Of a DNA stretch of 52,321 nt, positions 34,945 through 44,241 are shown piece after piece. The stretch covers positions 1 through 52,321 of the forward strand of contig CAYWJR010000004.1 in the NCBI GenBank assembly GCA_964458615.1, given 5' to 3'. The first letter of the stretch is position 1; each line of letters starts with the position of its first letter. The stretch comes from SHNJ01 sp964458615 (GTDB taxonomy: Bacteria; Pseudomonadota; Alphaproteobacteria; SHNJ01). Both the position numbers and the translations under genes were made by a program. The notes below the pieces were generated by a model. The model saw only the letters and a list, made by a program, of their open reading frames with translations. It had not been told where the DNA came from and ran no database searches.

Positions 34945-35277
34945 ATGACTACGGTCGTTTTGGTTGTTCATTTGTTAATCACGGTATTTTTGATTGGATT
35001 CATCCTGATTCAGCGCAGCGAAGGCGGCGCATTGGGCATGGGCGGCGCGGCCGGCATGGGCGGTTTGATGAATGCGCGCGGTTCGGCCAATTTTTTGACC
35101 CGTACCACAAAATATCTGGGCATCGCGTTTTTTGCGACATCGATCATTTTGGCGTTATTGTCCGGATCGCATGGATCGGGATCTTTCGCCGATCAAATTC
35201 AAAATTCGGCACCGGCGCAAGAATCTCCGGCCGCACCGGATACGAAATCCGAACCTTCGGCACCTTTGCCGCAGTAA
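34945..35277 (+). CDS. secG: Preprotein translocase subunit SecG
   Basis: Small accessory subunit of the SecYEG channel, 110 residues. Two membrane helices (about 3–21 and 53–73) flank the family's conserved loop IQRSEGGALGMGG. The C-terminal 35 residues are Pro/Ser/Ala-rich and disordered, a common extension in alphaproteobacteria. AAGAGGCGG precedes the ATG. It is followed 49 bases later by pyrG. Confidence 0.94.
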   Translation: MTTVVLVVHLLITVFLIGFILIQRSEGGALGMGGAAGMGGLMNARGSANFLTRTTKYLGIAFFATSIILALLSGSHGSGSFADQIQNSAPAQESPAAPDTKSEPSAPLPQ

Positions 35278-35325
35278 TGAAAAACGGCGCATAAACATAT
35301 ATTTCTAAACAAAGGAGGACGCAGC

Positions 35326-36960
35326 ATGACACGCTTTGTATTTATTACAGGGGGTGTAGTGTCCTCGCTTGGCAAGGGTTTGGCGTCCGCTTCTCTGGGC
35401 GCTTTGTTGCAAGCGCGCGGATTCAAAGTCCGTCTGCGCAAATTGGATCCATATTTGAACGTCGATCCCGGCACGATGAGCCCGCAACAACATGGCGAGG
35501 TTTTCGTCACCGATGACGGCGCGGAAACCGATTTGGATCTGGGCCATTATGAACGTTATACCGGTGTTTCGGCGCGCAAATCCGATAACGTCACATCCGG
35601 CCGGATTTATTCCGAAGTTTTGGGCCGCGAACGGCGCGGCGATTATTTGGGCGCAACCGTCCAGGTTATTCCGCACGTCACCGATGCAATCAAAGAATTC
35701 GTGCGCAACGATACCGGCGATGCCGATTTCGTATTGTGCGAAGTTGGCGGCACGGTGGGCGATATTGAATCGCTCCCATTCCTCGAAGCGATTCGTCAGC
35801 TGGGCAATGAAATGGGTTCGGAAAAAAGCCTGTTTATCCACGTGACGCTGGTTCCGGTGGTGCATGTCGCGGGCGAGGCGAAGACAAAACCCACACAACA
35901 TTCGGTCAAAGAATTATTATCCAATGGTATTCAGCCGCACATGTTATTGTGCCGCACCGAACAGCCATTATCGGTCGAAGCGCGCCGCAAAATCGCGCTG
36001 TTTTGCAACATCAAGGATCAAAACGTCATCAACGCGCCGGATGTCGACAATATTTACCGCGTCCCGTTGCGTTACCACGAAGAAGGTTTGGATAAACAAG
36101 TTCTGGCGCATTTCAATATCACGCCGGGCAAAATCGATTTATCGCGCTGGCAAAATATTATGCAGCGCATTGATAACCCGGAAGGCGAAGTCAAAATTTC
36201 CATCGTCGGAAAATATGTCAGCCTGAAAGATTCCTATAAATCGCTGATCGAGGCGTTGGCTCATGGCGGCATCGCGAATAAAGTAAAAGTGAATTTGGAT
36301 TGGGTCGATTCCGAAAAACTGGAAGGCAAATCGATGGACGAAGTTGTCCAAGCCCTGTCGGGATCGCACGGTATTCTGGTTCCCGGCGGATTTGGTATTC
36401 GCGGAATCGAAGGAAAAATCAACGCGGCAAATTTCGCCCGCACGCGCAAGGTGCCGTATTTCGGCATTTGTTTCGGCATGCAGATGGCGGTCGTTGAAAG
36501 CGCGCGCAACGTTTTAGGATTGAACAAGGCGAGTTCGACCGAATTTGGCCAATGCGACGATCCGGTGATTTGTTTGATGACCGAATGGCAACGCGGCAAT
36601 GAAACCGAAAAACGGAAAATCGGCGACAATATGGGCGGTACCATGCGGCTTGGCGCGTACGAGGCGAAATTGGCCAAAGGATCGAAAGTGCGCGATATTT
36701 ACGGTTCCGATACCATAACCGAACGCCACCGCCACCGGTACGAAGTCAATATCGGTTATCGCGAACAGTTGGAAAAATCCGGTATGTGGTTTTCCGGTCT
36801 GTCGCCCGATGGCGTGTTGCCGGAAATCGTCGAACTGCGCGATCATCCATGGTTTATCGGCGTGCAATTCCACCCCGAATTGAAATCGAAACCGTTCGAA
36901 CCGCATCCATTATTCACGTCTTTCATCGACGCCGCGGTGGAGCAATCGCGTTTAGTCTAA
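35326..36960 (+). CDS. pyrG: CTP synthase
   Basis: Converts UTP to CTP with glutamine as nitrogen donor. At 544 residues it is full length. It has an N-terminal amidoligase domain (FITGGVVSSLGKGLASASLG, KLDPYLNVDPGTMSP, EVGGTVGDIES) and a C-terminal class I glutamine amidotransferase with C382 (FGICFGMQ) and the His-Glu pair in QFHPEL. A very strong AAGGAGG ribosome-binding site precedes the ATG. Confidence 0.97.
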   Translation: MTRFVFITGGVVSSLGKGLASASLGALLQARGFKVRLRKLDPYLNVDPGTMSPQQHGEVFVTDDGAETDLDLGHYERYTGVSARKSDNVTSGRIYSEVLGRERRGDYLGATVQVIPHVTDAIKEFVRNDTGDADFVLCEVGGTVGDIESLPFLEAIRQLGNEMGSEKSLFIHVTLVPVVHVAGEAKTKPTQHSVKELLSNGIQPHMLLCRTEQPLSVEARRKIALFCNIKDQNVINAPDVDNIYRVPLRYHEEGLDKQVLAHFNITPGKIDLSRWQNIMQRIDNPEGEVKISIVGKYVSLKDSYKSLIEALAHGGIANKVKVNLDWVDSEKLEGKSMDEVVQALSGSHGILVPGGFGIRGIEGKINAANFARTRKVPYFGICFGMQMAVVESARNVLGLNKASSTEFGQCDDPVICLMTEWQRGNETEKRKIGDNMGGTMRLGAYEAKLAKGSKVRDIYGSDTITERHRHRYEVNIGYREQLEKSGMWFSGLSPDGVLPEIVELRDHPWFIGVQFHPELKSKPFEPHPLFTSFIDAAVEQSRLV

Positions 36961-36979
36961 CCTTTCCAAGGAGACTGCA

Positions 36980-37858
36980 ATGCCCAAAACCACTTTATCT
37001 TTCTATCTCCACATCATCGCCGTCGCGGTGATCGTGTTTGCGGTGGGGAATTGGGTGGGCGGCAATAAATCCAGCAGCGATGTTCAAAAGTCCGAATCGG
37101 TTTATGACCGGGTTATGCGTACCAAAACTATTCGTTGTGGGTATCACATCTGGGAACCGTTTTTGGTAAAGGACATCAATACAGGCGCGATGTCCGGTAT
37201 TTATTATGATTATATGAATCAACTGGGTGAAATTTTATCATTAAAGGTGGAATGGGTCGAAGAAACCGGTTTCGGTCCGCATGTCGAAGCGTTGAAAAAC
37301 GACCGGTTCGATATGATGTGCGCGGGCGATTATCAAAATGGCGCGCGCGGCCGGTATATCGATTATACTACGCCGATTTTATATGTGGCATTGGGCGTGT
37401 ATGTGCGCGCCGACGATAAAAGATTCGATAAAAATTTAGCCGTACTGAACGATCCAAAATTCAAACTATCCGCAGTCGAAGGCACAACGCCGTTCGTCGT
37501 CGGCAACCGCGATTTTCCAAATTCGCAGAAAATCAGTCACCCAGAAAGCCAGGATTTAATGGCCCCGTTAATGGATGTCGCGGCGGGCAAGGCCGATGCG
37601 GCGATCACCGGTTTGCCATTGGGATTCCGGTATGATGCGGCCAATCCGGGCGTGTTGCGGCAAGTTCCATTACCATCGCCGATCCGGTTATTTGGATCGT
37701 CCTTGTCGTTAAAACAAAACCAAGTCGCCATGCAAAATATGATCAATAACGCCACCCGCGAATTGATGTATAGCGGCGCAATCGAATCTATCATCAAAAA
37801 ATACGAAAAATATCCGGGGTCGTTTAACCGGGTTGCGAAGCCCTATAGTGGGATCTAA
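36980..37858 (+). CDS. Family 3 solute-binding protein, membrane-tethered
   Basis: A 292-residue type-II periplasmic binding fold like those of amino-acid ABC transporters. Visible features are an N-terminal hydrophobic anchor (HIIAVAVIVFAVGNWVGG), the lobe-1 start TIRCGYHIWEPFLV, the MSGIYYDYMNQL ligand region, and FDMMCAGDY. No lipobox or clear signal-peptidase site is seen, so it may stay anchored. No permease or ATPase is encoded nearby, so the ligand and partner are unknown. It sits 19 bases after pyrG and 42 bases before kdsA in one direction, so it may be co-transcribed with them. Confidence 0.8.
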   Translation: MPKTTLSFYLHIIAVAVIVFAVGNWVGGNKSSSDVQKSESVYDRVMRTKTIRCGYHIWEPFLVKDINTGAMSGIYYDYMNQLGEILSLKVEWVEETGFGPHVEALKNDRFDMMCAGDYQNGARGRYIDYTTPILYVALGVYVRADDKRFDKNLAVLNDPKFKLSAVEGTTPFVVGNRDFPNSQKISHPESQDLMAPLMDVAAGKADAAITGLPLGFRYDAANPGVLRQVPLPSPIRLFGSSLSLKQNQVAMQNMINNATRELMYSGAIESIIKKYEKYPGSFNRVAKPYSGI

Positions 37859-37900
37859 ACCCCATAGATTTGCCGTAATTTTTGTGCTATAACGGCGCTC

Positions 37901-38740
37901 ATGAAACACGTTGCATTACAGAATTACAAAATCGGCAATGATTTGCCGCTGACCTTGATTGCCGGGCCTTGCCAGATCGAATCGCGCGAACATGCATTTG
38001 AAATCGCGGGTGCGTTGAAAGATATTTGCACCAAATTGGGCATCAATTTGATTTATAAATCCAGTTACGATAAGGCCAACCGCACATCGGTCAAATCCGC
38101 GCGCGGGATTGGCATGGACCAAGGTTTGCAGATTTTAAACGATGTGCGCGAAAAATTTTCCTGTCCGGTTTTGACCGACATTCACGATGCTGCACAATGC
38201 GCACCCACCGCACAGGCGGTCGATGTGTTGCAAATCCCGGCATTTTTATGCCGCCAAACCGATTTGTTATTGGCCGCCGGAAATACTGGCGCTGTGATTC
38301 ATGTGAAAAAGGGCCAGTTCCTTGCCCCATGGGATATGAAAAATGTCGCGGCGAAAATCGCATCGACGGGCAATGATAAAATTATGTTGTGCGAACGCGG
38401 CGCATCGTTTGGATATAATACTTTGGTATCCGATATGCGATCCTTGCCGATTATGGCGCAAACCGGATACCCGGTGATTTTCGATGCCACGCATTCGGTG
38501 CAACAACCGGGCGGGCAGGGTGAAACATCCGGCGGTCAACGCGAATTTGTTCCAATTCTGGCGCGCGCGGCGATTGCCGTTGGCGTCGCGGGCGTGTTTA
38601 TTGAAACGCACCAAGATCCGGATTGCGCGCCATCCGATGGTCCGAACATGGTGCCCTTGAAACAAATGCCGCAATTGCTGGCGAATTTGATGGAATTCGA
38701 CCGATTGGCTAAAAAGAATTTGACCGGTTTGGCGGCTTAA
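37901..38740 (+). CDS. kdsA: 3-deoxy-8-phosphooctulonate synthase
   Basis: Condenses arabinose 5-phosphate with phosphoenolpyruvate to give Kdo 8-phosphate for lipopolysaccharide. Full length at 279 residues. Motifs: AGPCQIESREHA, KSSYDKANRTS, DIHDAAQ, and FIETHQDPDCAPSDG. C24 in GPCQIES marks the metal-dependent class (the metal-free E. coli type has Asn). Its presence shows that the organism makes LPS. An alphaproteobacterial kdsA–eno neighbourhood is preserved with one unknown gene in between. Confidence 0.95.
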   Translation: MKHVALQNYKIGNDLPLTLIAGPCQIESREHAFEIAGALKDICTKLGINLIYKSSYDKANRTSVKSARGIGMDQGLQILNDVREKFSCPVLTDIHDAAQCAPTAQAVDVLQIPAFLCRQTDLLLAAGNTGAVIHVKKGQFLAPWDMKNVAAKIASTGNDKIMLCERGASFGYNTLVSDMRSLPIMAQTGYPVIFDATHSVQQPGGQGETSGGQREFVPILARAAIAVGVAGVFIETHQDPDCAPSDGPNMVPLKQMPQLLANLMEFDRLAKKNLTGLAA

Positions 38741-38784
38741 TAAAACGGTTTGCAATCGCCGTTTAAAAAAACAACGGATACGTT

Positions 38785-39255
38785 ATGAGCGCGATAATAG
38801 AATATCTTGGCGGCGGGGTTGGGGCGTACATGGCCTATCGTGCGGTGCGCGGTTTTGGATATTTATTTTTGGGCCGCCCCGGTTATAACATGATTCGCCG
38901 TCAAACGCGGCGCAGAGCGGTGATGTGGCGGGCGTTATGCCGTCAACCGACTTTGGTCGGGCATATGGCCACGAAGCTGGACGCGCACAAATACGCGGCG
39001 TTTTTGAACGTTCAGATGGCGACGCCGGAACCGGTGGCCTTTGTTGGAAAATACGCGCAAATAGCGGGGAAAAAATTATTTTTCGTTTCCATCGATATTG
39101 CCCCGTTTGTTTTGAAAAAACTGATGCCCGAAATCATCAAATCGCGCCAAGAAAAACGCGCCGTCAAGCGCCGCCAAAAAAGCGCCAAGGCCAGCCAGAA
39201 ACGGCGAACCGAGAGAATGTTTCACGCTTTGGCTTTGTCCAGCGCAGGCCGTTAA
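38785..39255 (+). CDS. Unrecognised basic protein
   Basis: A 156-residue protein with many Arg and Lys, rich in aromatic-hydrophobic segments near the N-terminus (EYLGGGVGAYMAYRAVRGFGYLFL), which may be membrane-associated. The C-terminal third is a highly basic helix (KSRQEKRAVKRRQKSAKASQ). I recognise no domain. It lies between kdsA and eno in the same orientation; the spacing to kdsA is 44 bases. Confidence 0.55.
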   Translation: MSAIIEYLGGGVGAYMAYRAVRGFGYLFLGRPGYNMIRRQTRRRAVMWRALCRQPTLVGHMATKLDAHKYAAFLNVQMATPEPVAFVGKYAQIAGKKLFFVSIDIAPFVLKKLMPEIIKSRQEKRAVKRRQKSAKASQKRRTERMFHALALSSAGR

Positions 39256-39375
39256 GATTCTATTTTTAGCCACAATTGCAATTTATTTATTCTATCCCAT
39301 GGACGGCGGATTTAAATCCGTCTAATAATATAATCCCATATTGATTCAACATATCCTTTCCATCCGGAGTTTTTT

Positions 39376-40662
39376 ATGACCACCATCGCCCATATCCACG
39401 CCCGCGAAATTTTAGACAGCCGTGGCAATCCAACCGTCGAAGTCGATGTCACGCTGGAATCCGGCGTTACGGGACGTGCGGCGGTGCCATCGGGCGCGTC
39501 AACCGGCGCGCACGAAGCATGGGAATTGCGCGACAAGGATATTAACCGTTTCGGCGGCAAGGGCGTTTTAAAGGCGGTTTCCGCGATCAATAACGAAATC
39601 GCCGACGCGCTGGTGGGTATGCAGGCGGATGATCAAATTTTGATCGATAAAAATCTGATCGAACTGGATGGCACGCCGACCAAACAACGTTTGGGCGCGA
39701 ACGCCATTTTGGGCGTCAGCCTGGCATGCGCCAAGGCGTCGGCCATCGATTACGGTTTGCCGTTATATCAATATGTCGGGGGCCGTTTTGCCCGTACATT
39801 GCCGGTGCCGTTGATGAACATCATCAATGGCGGCGCGCACGCGGACAACGCCATCGATTTTCAGGAATTTATGATTATTCCGGTCGGCGCCGATTCGTTC
39901 GCGCGCGCATTGCAAACCGGCGCGGAAATTTTTCACGCTCTAAAATCAGAATTGAAAAAAGCGGGGCACAGCACCAATGTCGGCGACGAAGGCGGCTTTG
40001 CGCCCAACCTTAAATCTGCCGAAGAAGCACTTGAATTCATTATGAAATCCATTGAAAACGCCGGATATATGGCGGGTAATGACGTTATGATCGGGCTTGA
40101 TGTTGCGGCAACCGAATTTTTCAAAGACGGCAAATACCACCTAAAGGGCGAAGGCAAGGTTTTATCATCCGAAGACATGGTCGGCATGTACCAAAAATTG
40201 GTCGCCGATTATCCGATCGTATCGATCGAAGACGGTTTGGCCGAAGACGATTGGAAAGGATGGCAACATTTGACCAAGGCGCTTGGCGAACGCGTGCAAT
40301 TGGTCGGCGATGATTTATTTGTTACCAATCCAGCACGATTGCAGGACGGGATTTCCAAAAAATGCGCCAATTCCATTTTAATCAAAGTCAATCAAATCGG
40401 CACATTGACCGAAACCATGCAGGCGGTCGAAACCGCGTGCGAGGCTGGTTATTCATCGGTATTTTCGCACCGTTCGGGCGAAACCGAAGATACAACAATC
40501 GCCGATTTGGCCGTTGCGACCAATTGCGGCCAGATCAAAACCGGATCGGCGTCGCGTTCCGACCGCATGGCCAAATACAACCAATTGTTGCGTATCGAAG
40601 AACAATTGGGCGCATCGGCTGAATTCGCGGGCCGTTCGATTCTGCGCAGCGAAAAATTATAA
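39376..40662 (+). CDS. eno: Enolase
   Basis: Interconverts 2-phosphoglycerate and phosphoenolpyruvate; also a degradosome component in many bacteria. The 428-residue protein has the family N-terminus (AREILDSRGNPTVEVDV), GANAILGVSLA, the substrate/Mg region and SHRSGETEDTTIADLAVA with the C-terminal LLRIEEQLG. GGAG precedes the ATG at 39376. Confidence 0.97.
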   Translation: MTTIAHIHAREILDSRGNPTVEVDVTLESGVTGRAAVPSGASTGAHEAWELRDKDINRFGGKGVLKAVSAINNEIADALVGMQADDQILIDKNLIELDGTPTKQRLGANAILGVSLACAKASAIDYGLPLYQYVGGRFARTLPVPLMNIINGGAHADNAIDFQEFMIIPVGADSFARALQTGAEIFHALKSELKKAGHSTNVGDEGGFAPNLKSAEEALEFIMKSIENAGYMAGNDVMIGLDVAATEFFKDGKYHLKGEGKVLSSEDMVGMYQKLVADYPIVSIEDGLAEDDWKGWQHLTKALGERVQLVGDDLFVTNPARLQDGISKKCANSILIKVNQIGTLTETMQAVETACEAGYSSVFSHRSGETEDTTIADLAVATNCGQIKTGSASRSDRMAKYNQLLRIEEQLGASAEFAGRSILRSEKL

Positions 40663-40772
40663 TCCGCGCAAAACCCGGTTTATCCTGATTTTGCATCACA
40701 TCAAGGCGGCGATTGCGCCGCCCTGATGGGAATCAGGTTGATTTTGCCGCGCGGTTATGTTCACCTAAAATA

Positions 40773-41120
40773 ATGCGTATACTTTCACCATTGCACCGTG
40801 ATCCGGAAAAATCCCTGTTCAGCATCGTTTTATGGCTGCTGATCGTTGGGTATTTTACCTATCATTTGGTGCAAGGCGATAGGGGCATATTGGCCATGTG
40901 GCGCTTGCAATCGCAATTGCGTTATTCCGAAAATCAATTTCTAACTTTGCAAACCCAACGCAAGGACATGGAAAAACATGTCCAACTTTTGCATCCAAGC
41001 CATGTCGACCAGGACATGTTGGACGAACAGGCGCGTTCGACATTGGGATATGCCGCCCCGAACGAAGTGATGGTGTTGTTACCGAAAAATTCGGACAGCG
41101 CGCTGGTTCTTTCTAAATAA
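40773..41120 (+). CDS. Septum formation initiator, FtsB/DivIC family
   Basis: Bitopic division protein of 115 residues from the ATG at 40773; the frame continues upstream but without supporting sequence. It has a short cytoplasmic start, one membrane helix (about 14–31, LFSIVLWLLIVGYFTYHLV), a coiled coil (QSQLRYSENQFLTLQTQRKDMEKHV), and then the DMLDEQARSTLGYAAPNEVMVLL C-terminal block typical of the family. Location downstream of eno is the usual alphaproteobacterial context; pdhA, often next, is not here. Confidence 0.88.
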   Translation: MRILSPLHRDPEKSLFSIVLWLLIVGYFTYHLVQGDRGILAMWRLQSQLRYSENQFLTLQTQRKDMEKHVQLLHPSHVDQDMLDEQARSTLGYAAPNEVMVLLPKNSDSALVLSK

Positions 41121-41129
41121 AAATCGGCT

Positions 41130-41609
41130 TTAGGCCTTGCGCGCCTGGTTTAATTGAAAATAATAATCTTCGGGATCGTTGTCCTGGTAATCGAACGTGC
41201 CGGACAATTTCACCGTTTTCATTTGGCCGGCTTCGGGTAAATGTGCCGCCGATTGCACCAAAACCAACGATGCGCGGCCGCCAGCATAACAAAATCCGCA
41301 ATGATACGGCGCGCGCGACAGGACGTATAATTTTTCTTTGCCCGGCGATGGGATGGAAATCAAATACCCTTCCAATTCGGTTTTTTGACCGCGCATCGAT
41401 GCGATCTGTTTGGTGATTTTGGGCAGGGCGGTGATGGCGGTGCTTGGGTCTGTTCCATCGGTGGCTTGGGATAAAATATTCCACGCGCCCTGCGGCACGG
41501 GCAGGCCGGAATCCGCGCTGTTGGATACCGTGAATGCGCCCGATTGTTTGGACAACGCCAAAAATGGCACCGAGGCCGCTAAAATCGATAAAAAATTCCG
41601 TCTTTTCAT
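41130..41609 (-). CDS. Exported protein with Tat-like signal, possible DUF3299-type fold
   Basis: A 159-residue protein with a twin-arginine-like start (KRRNFLS), hydrophobic core (ILAASVPFLALS) and probable cleavage near residue 25. The mature part has ELEGYLISIP...LYVLSRAPYHCGFCYAGG, with a CGFC pair at the position where related exported proteins carry conserved residues. The resemblance to DUF3299-like proteins is weak and by eye. The CxxC could bind a metal or form a disulfide. It converges on ftsB with nine bases between. Confidence 0.65.
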   Translation of the reverse strand: MKRRNFLSILAASVPFLALSKQSGAFTVSNSADSGLPVPQGAWNILSQATDGTDPSTAITALPKITKQIASMRGQKTELEGYLISIPSPGKEKLYVLSRAPYHCGFCYAGGRASLVLVQSAAHLPEAGQMKTVKLSGTFDYQDNDPEDYYFQLNQARKA

Positions 41610-41788
41610 AAAGGCACCTATGGGTAAGAAACAGGGGTAGGATCGGATGGGTACAACGCAATTATGGCGGTTTTAGGCCGATAAAAGGAACGGTGCCCAT
41701 TCTATCAACGGGATAAAAAATAAGCAATAGAGCCAGATTAACCTTTTTATTGACCCGTGGATGGGCATAGGCTATGCAATGGGGCTTC

Positions 41789-41873
41789 GCGGGTATGGCG
41801 GAACTGGCAGACGCGCTGGATTTAGGTTCCAGTATCGAAAGATGTGTGGGTTCGACCCCCTCTACCCGCACCA
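41789..41873 (+). tRNA. tRNA-Leu (anticodon TAG)
   Basis: The acceptor stem GCGGGTA pairs with TACCCGC, followed by A and an encoded CCA. It has a D-arm (ACTGGCAGAC), anticodon stem CTGGA / TCCAG with loop TTTAGGT giving TAG (41823–41825), and a T-arm with GGTTCGACC. The long variable arm (ATCGAAAGATG) is that of a class II Leu tRNA, 85 bases in total. Confidence 0.96.
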
Positions 41874-41967
41874 GCCTTCATTGTTTTGTGCAGTATAATC
41901 TTGCACTGACATGAAGTAGTCTAAGTACATAGAATTTTTATCATTAATCATTATCGGATCACAAAAA

Positions 41968-43392
41968 ATGCAAGTCGTCAAAAAGCAAAGCGAAGGTTTA
42001 AAGCACAGTTTTGAAATCAAAATTCCGCGTGCTGTCATCAATCAAAATGTGGAAACCAAGCTGAAAGAAATCAGCGAGAAGGTGAATATCCCCGGATTCC
42101 GTCCGGGCAAGGCGCCGATGACGATGTTGAAACAACGTTATGGCGGATCGGTAATGGGCGAAGTGGTGGATTTTACCGTTCGCGATTCCTATTCAAAAGC
42201 GTTGCAAGACAATGGCTTGCGTGCCGCAACGCAACCGAAAGTCGAAATCAAGGAATTTGGCGACGATGCCGATTTGGTTTACACATTCGATGTCGAAGTC
42301 ATGCCGCAAATTAAAATCCAAGGTTTGGATAAAATCAAAGCCGTCAAGATCAAGTGCGATCCAACCGACGAAGACATCGATCAGGCGATGAACACATTGT
42401 CGCAACGCCAGCGCCCAACCAAAGAAATCACCGAAAAACGCGCCGCGAAAAACGGCGACCATGTCACCATCGATTTCTTGGGCAAGGTTGGCGGCATCGC
42501 CTTTGAAGGCGGCGAGGCAAAAGGATATAAATTGCATCTGGGTTCGGGCAGCTTTTTGCCCGATTTCGAAGCTGGCGTCGTTGGCCTAAGTGTTGGCGAA
42601 GTAAAGGATATTCCGGTGGGATTCCCATCCGAATACCATGCCCCGAATTTGGCCGGCAAAACCGCAACGTTCACGATCACGGTTCATAAAATCGAAGAAG
42701 AGATGGCCGCCGAAGTCAACGACGAATTTGCCAAAACCATGGGTTTTGCAAGTTTGGACGATTTAAAGGCCGCCGCCAGAACGCAAATCGCGCGTGAATT
42801 CGATTCGGTTGCCCGCGAAAAAAATAAAAAATCGCTGTTCGATGGATTGGAAGAACAATTCGATTTTGAATTGCCATCTGGTTTGATCGAAGACGAATTT
42901 AATGGCATTTGGAAACAATTCCAAGATGCGAAAGCCAAAAACCAAGTCGCGGAAGAAGACAAATCGAAATCCGACGACGAAATGAAACAAGAATTGCAAG
43001 CCGTGGCCGAACGCCGCGTGAAATTGGGATTGTTGTTATCCGAAATCGGGCAGGCGAATAAAATCGATGTATCGGACGACGAATTGCGCCGCGCCATCAT
43101 TGCCGAAGCCCAACGTTACCCAGGCCAGGAACAAAAAATCGTAGAATTCTACAGCCAGACCCCGCAGGCATTGATGAGCTTGCGCGGGCCGTTGATGGAA
43201 GAAAAAGTGGTCGATTTCTTGTTTGATGTCGCCGATGTAACCGTAAAATCAGTGTCGCGCGAAGAATTGTTCAGCGCGGACGATTCGTCCGGTACGGCGG
43301 CCAAAAAACCTGCTAAAAAGAAAGCAGAGTCCAAAGCCGCAGCCGAGGATTCCGAAGATAAAAAGCCGAAAGCGAAAAAGAAAAAAGAGTAG
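41968..43392 (+). CDS. tig: Trigger factor
   Basis: Ribosome-associated chaperone and peptidyl-prolyl isomerase, 474 residues. The N-terminal ribosome-binding domain ends with the signature GFRPGKAP, the FKBP-like domain is about 150–245 (NGDHVTIDFLGKVGGIAFEGG), and the helical C-terminal chaperone domain follows. The last 40 or so residues are a Lys/Glu/Ala-rich tail (KKPAKKKAESKAAAEDSED) not found in the E. coli protein but common in this class. First gene of the tig–clpP unit; clpP starts 48 bases later. Confidence 0.96.
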   Translation: MQVVKKQSEGLKHSFEIKIPRAVINQNVETKLKEISEKVNIPGFRPGKAPMTMLKQRYGGSVMGEVVDFTVRDSYSKALQDNGLRAATQPKVEIKEFGDDADLVYTFDVEVMPQIKIQGLDKIKAVKIKCDPTDEDIDQAMNTLSQRQRPTKEITEKRAAKNGDHVTIDFLGKVGGIAFEGGEAKGYKLHLGSGSFLPDFEAGVVGLSVGEVKDIPVGFPSEYHAPNLAGKTATFTITVHKIEEEMAAEVNDEFAKTMGFASLDDLKAAARTQIAREFDSVAREKNKKSLFDGLEEQFDFELPSGLIEDEFNGIWKQFQDAKAKNQVAEEDKSKSDDEMKQELQAVAERRVKLGLLLSEIGQANKIDVSDDELRRAIIAEAQRYPGQEQKIVEFYSQTPQALMSLRGPLMEEKVVDFLFDVADVTVKSVSREELFSADDSSGTAAKKPAKKKAESKAAAEDSEDKKPKAKKKKE

Positions 43393-43440
43393 TTTTCGCA
43401 AAAGGCCGCAAAGCTGGTTTTTAGCAAAGGAGTTTCCCCC

Positions 43441-44100
43441 ATGCTTATCCGTGATCGTGATCCGATTGAAGTATACAACGACCTTGTTCCGATTGTTGTC
43501 GAACAAACCGCGCGCGGCGAAAGGTCTTTTGACATTTTTTCGCGCTTGTTAAAGGAACGCATTATCTTTTTGACCGGTCCCGTAAACGACACGATGTCGT
43601 GCTTGATTTGCGCGCAATTGCTGTTTTTGGAATCGGAAAATCCAACCAAAGATATTTACATGTATATCAATTCGCCGGGCGGCATTGTAACGTCCGGTTT
43701 GGCGATGTACGACACCATGCAATATATCCGTTGCCACGTGTCCACCGTTTGTATCGGCCAGGCCGCATCGATGGGATCGTTGTTGTTGACGGCGGGCCAA
43801 AAAGGCAAGCGTTTCGCGTTGCCGAACGCCCGTGTTATGATCCATCAACCATCCGGCGGCGCGCAAGGCCAGGCGACCGACATTGAAATTCAAGCGCGTG
43901 AAATTTTGTCGTTGCGCGAACGTTTGAATCAAATTTATGTCAAACACACCGGCCAGAAATTGGATGTTATTCAATCGTCGATGGAGCGTGATAAATTCAT
44001 GAATCCATCCGAAGCCAAATCGTTCGGCCTAATCGACGAAGTCGTCGAATCGCGCCCAGGCGGTAAAGAATCCAAAGACGAAGGCAAAAAAGCCGCTTAG
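43441..44100 (+). CDS. clpP: ATP-dependent Clp protease proteolytic subunit
   Basis: Serine peptidase of the ClpXP and ClpAP machines, 219 residues. The catalytic triad is S110 (GQAASMGSLLL), H135 (MIHQPSGG) and D184 (ERDKFM). A start at the first ATG is supported by AAAGGAG. A strong terminator follows. In most relatives clpX is the next gene; here three genes intervene. Confidence 0.97.
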   Translation: MLIRDRDPIEVYNDLVPIVVEQTARGERSFDIFSRLLKERIIFLTGPVNDTMSCLICAQLLFLESENPTKDIYMYINSPGGIVTSGLAMYDTMQYIRCHVSTVCIGQAASMGSLLLTAGQKGKRFALPNARVMIHQPSGGAQGQATDIEIQAREILSLRERLNQIYVKHTGQKLDVIQSSMERDKFMNPSEAKSFGLIDEVVESRPGGKESKDEGKKAA

Positions 44101-44121
44101 TCTATTGCCGATATAATTCGA

Positions 44122-44150
44122 AAAACCCCGCTTTTGGCGGGGTTTTTTTT
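44122..44150 (+). terminator. Rho-independent terminator after clpP
   Basis: Stem AAAACCCCGC / GCGGGGTTTT with a TTTTG loop and a run of eight T's. Confidence 0.9.
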
Positions 44151-44241
44151 GTAATTTAATTTGTGTTTATTTGGCCGGGCAGGGCATTATAATCATCCCC
44201 ATCATCGGCTTTGGAAAAATATTCAACAATTGGGTGATCGA

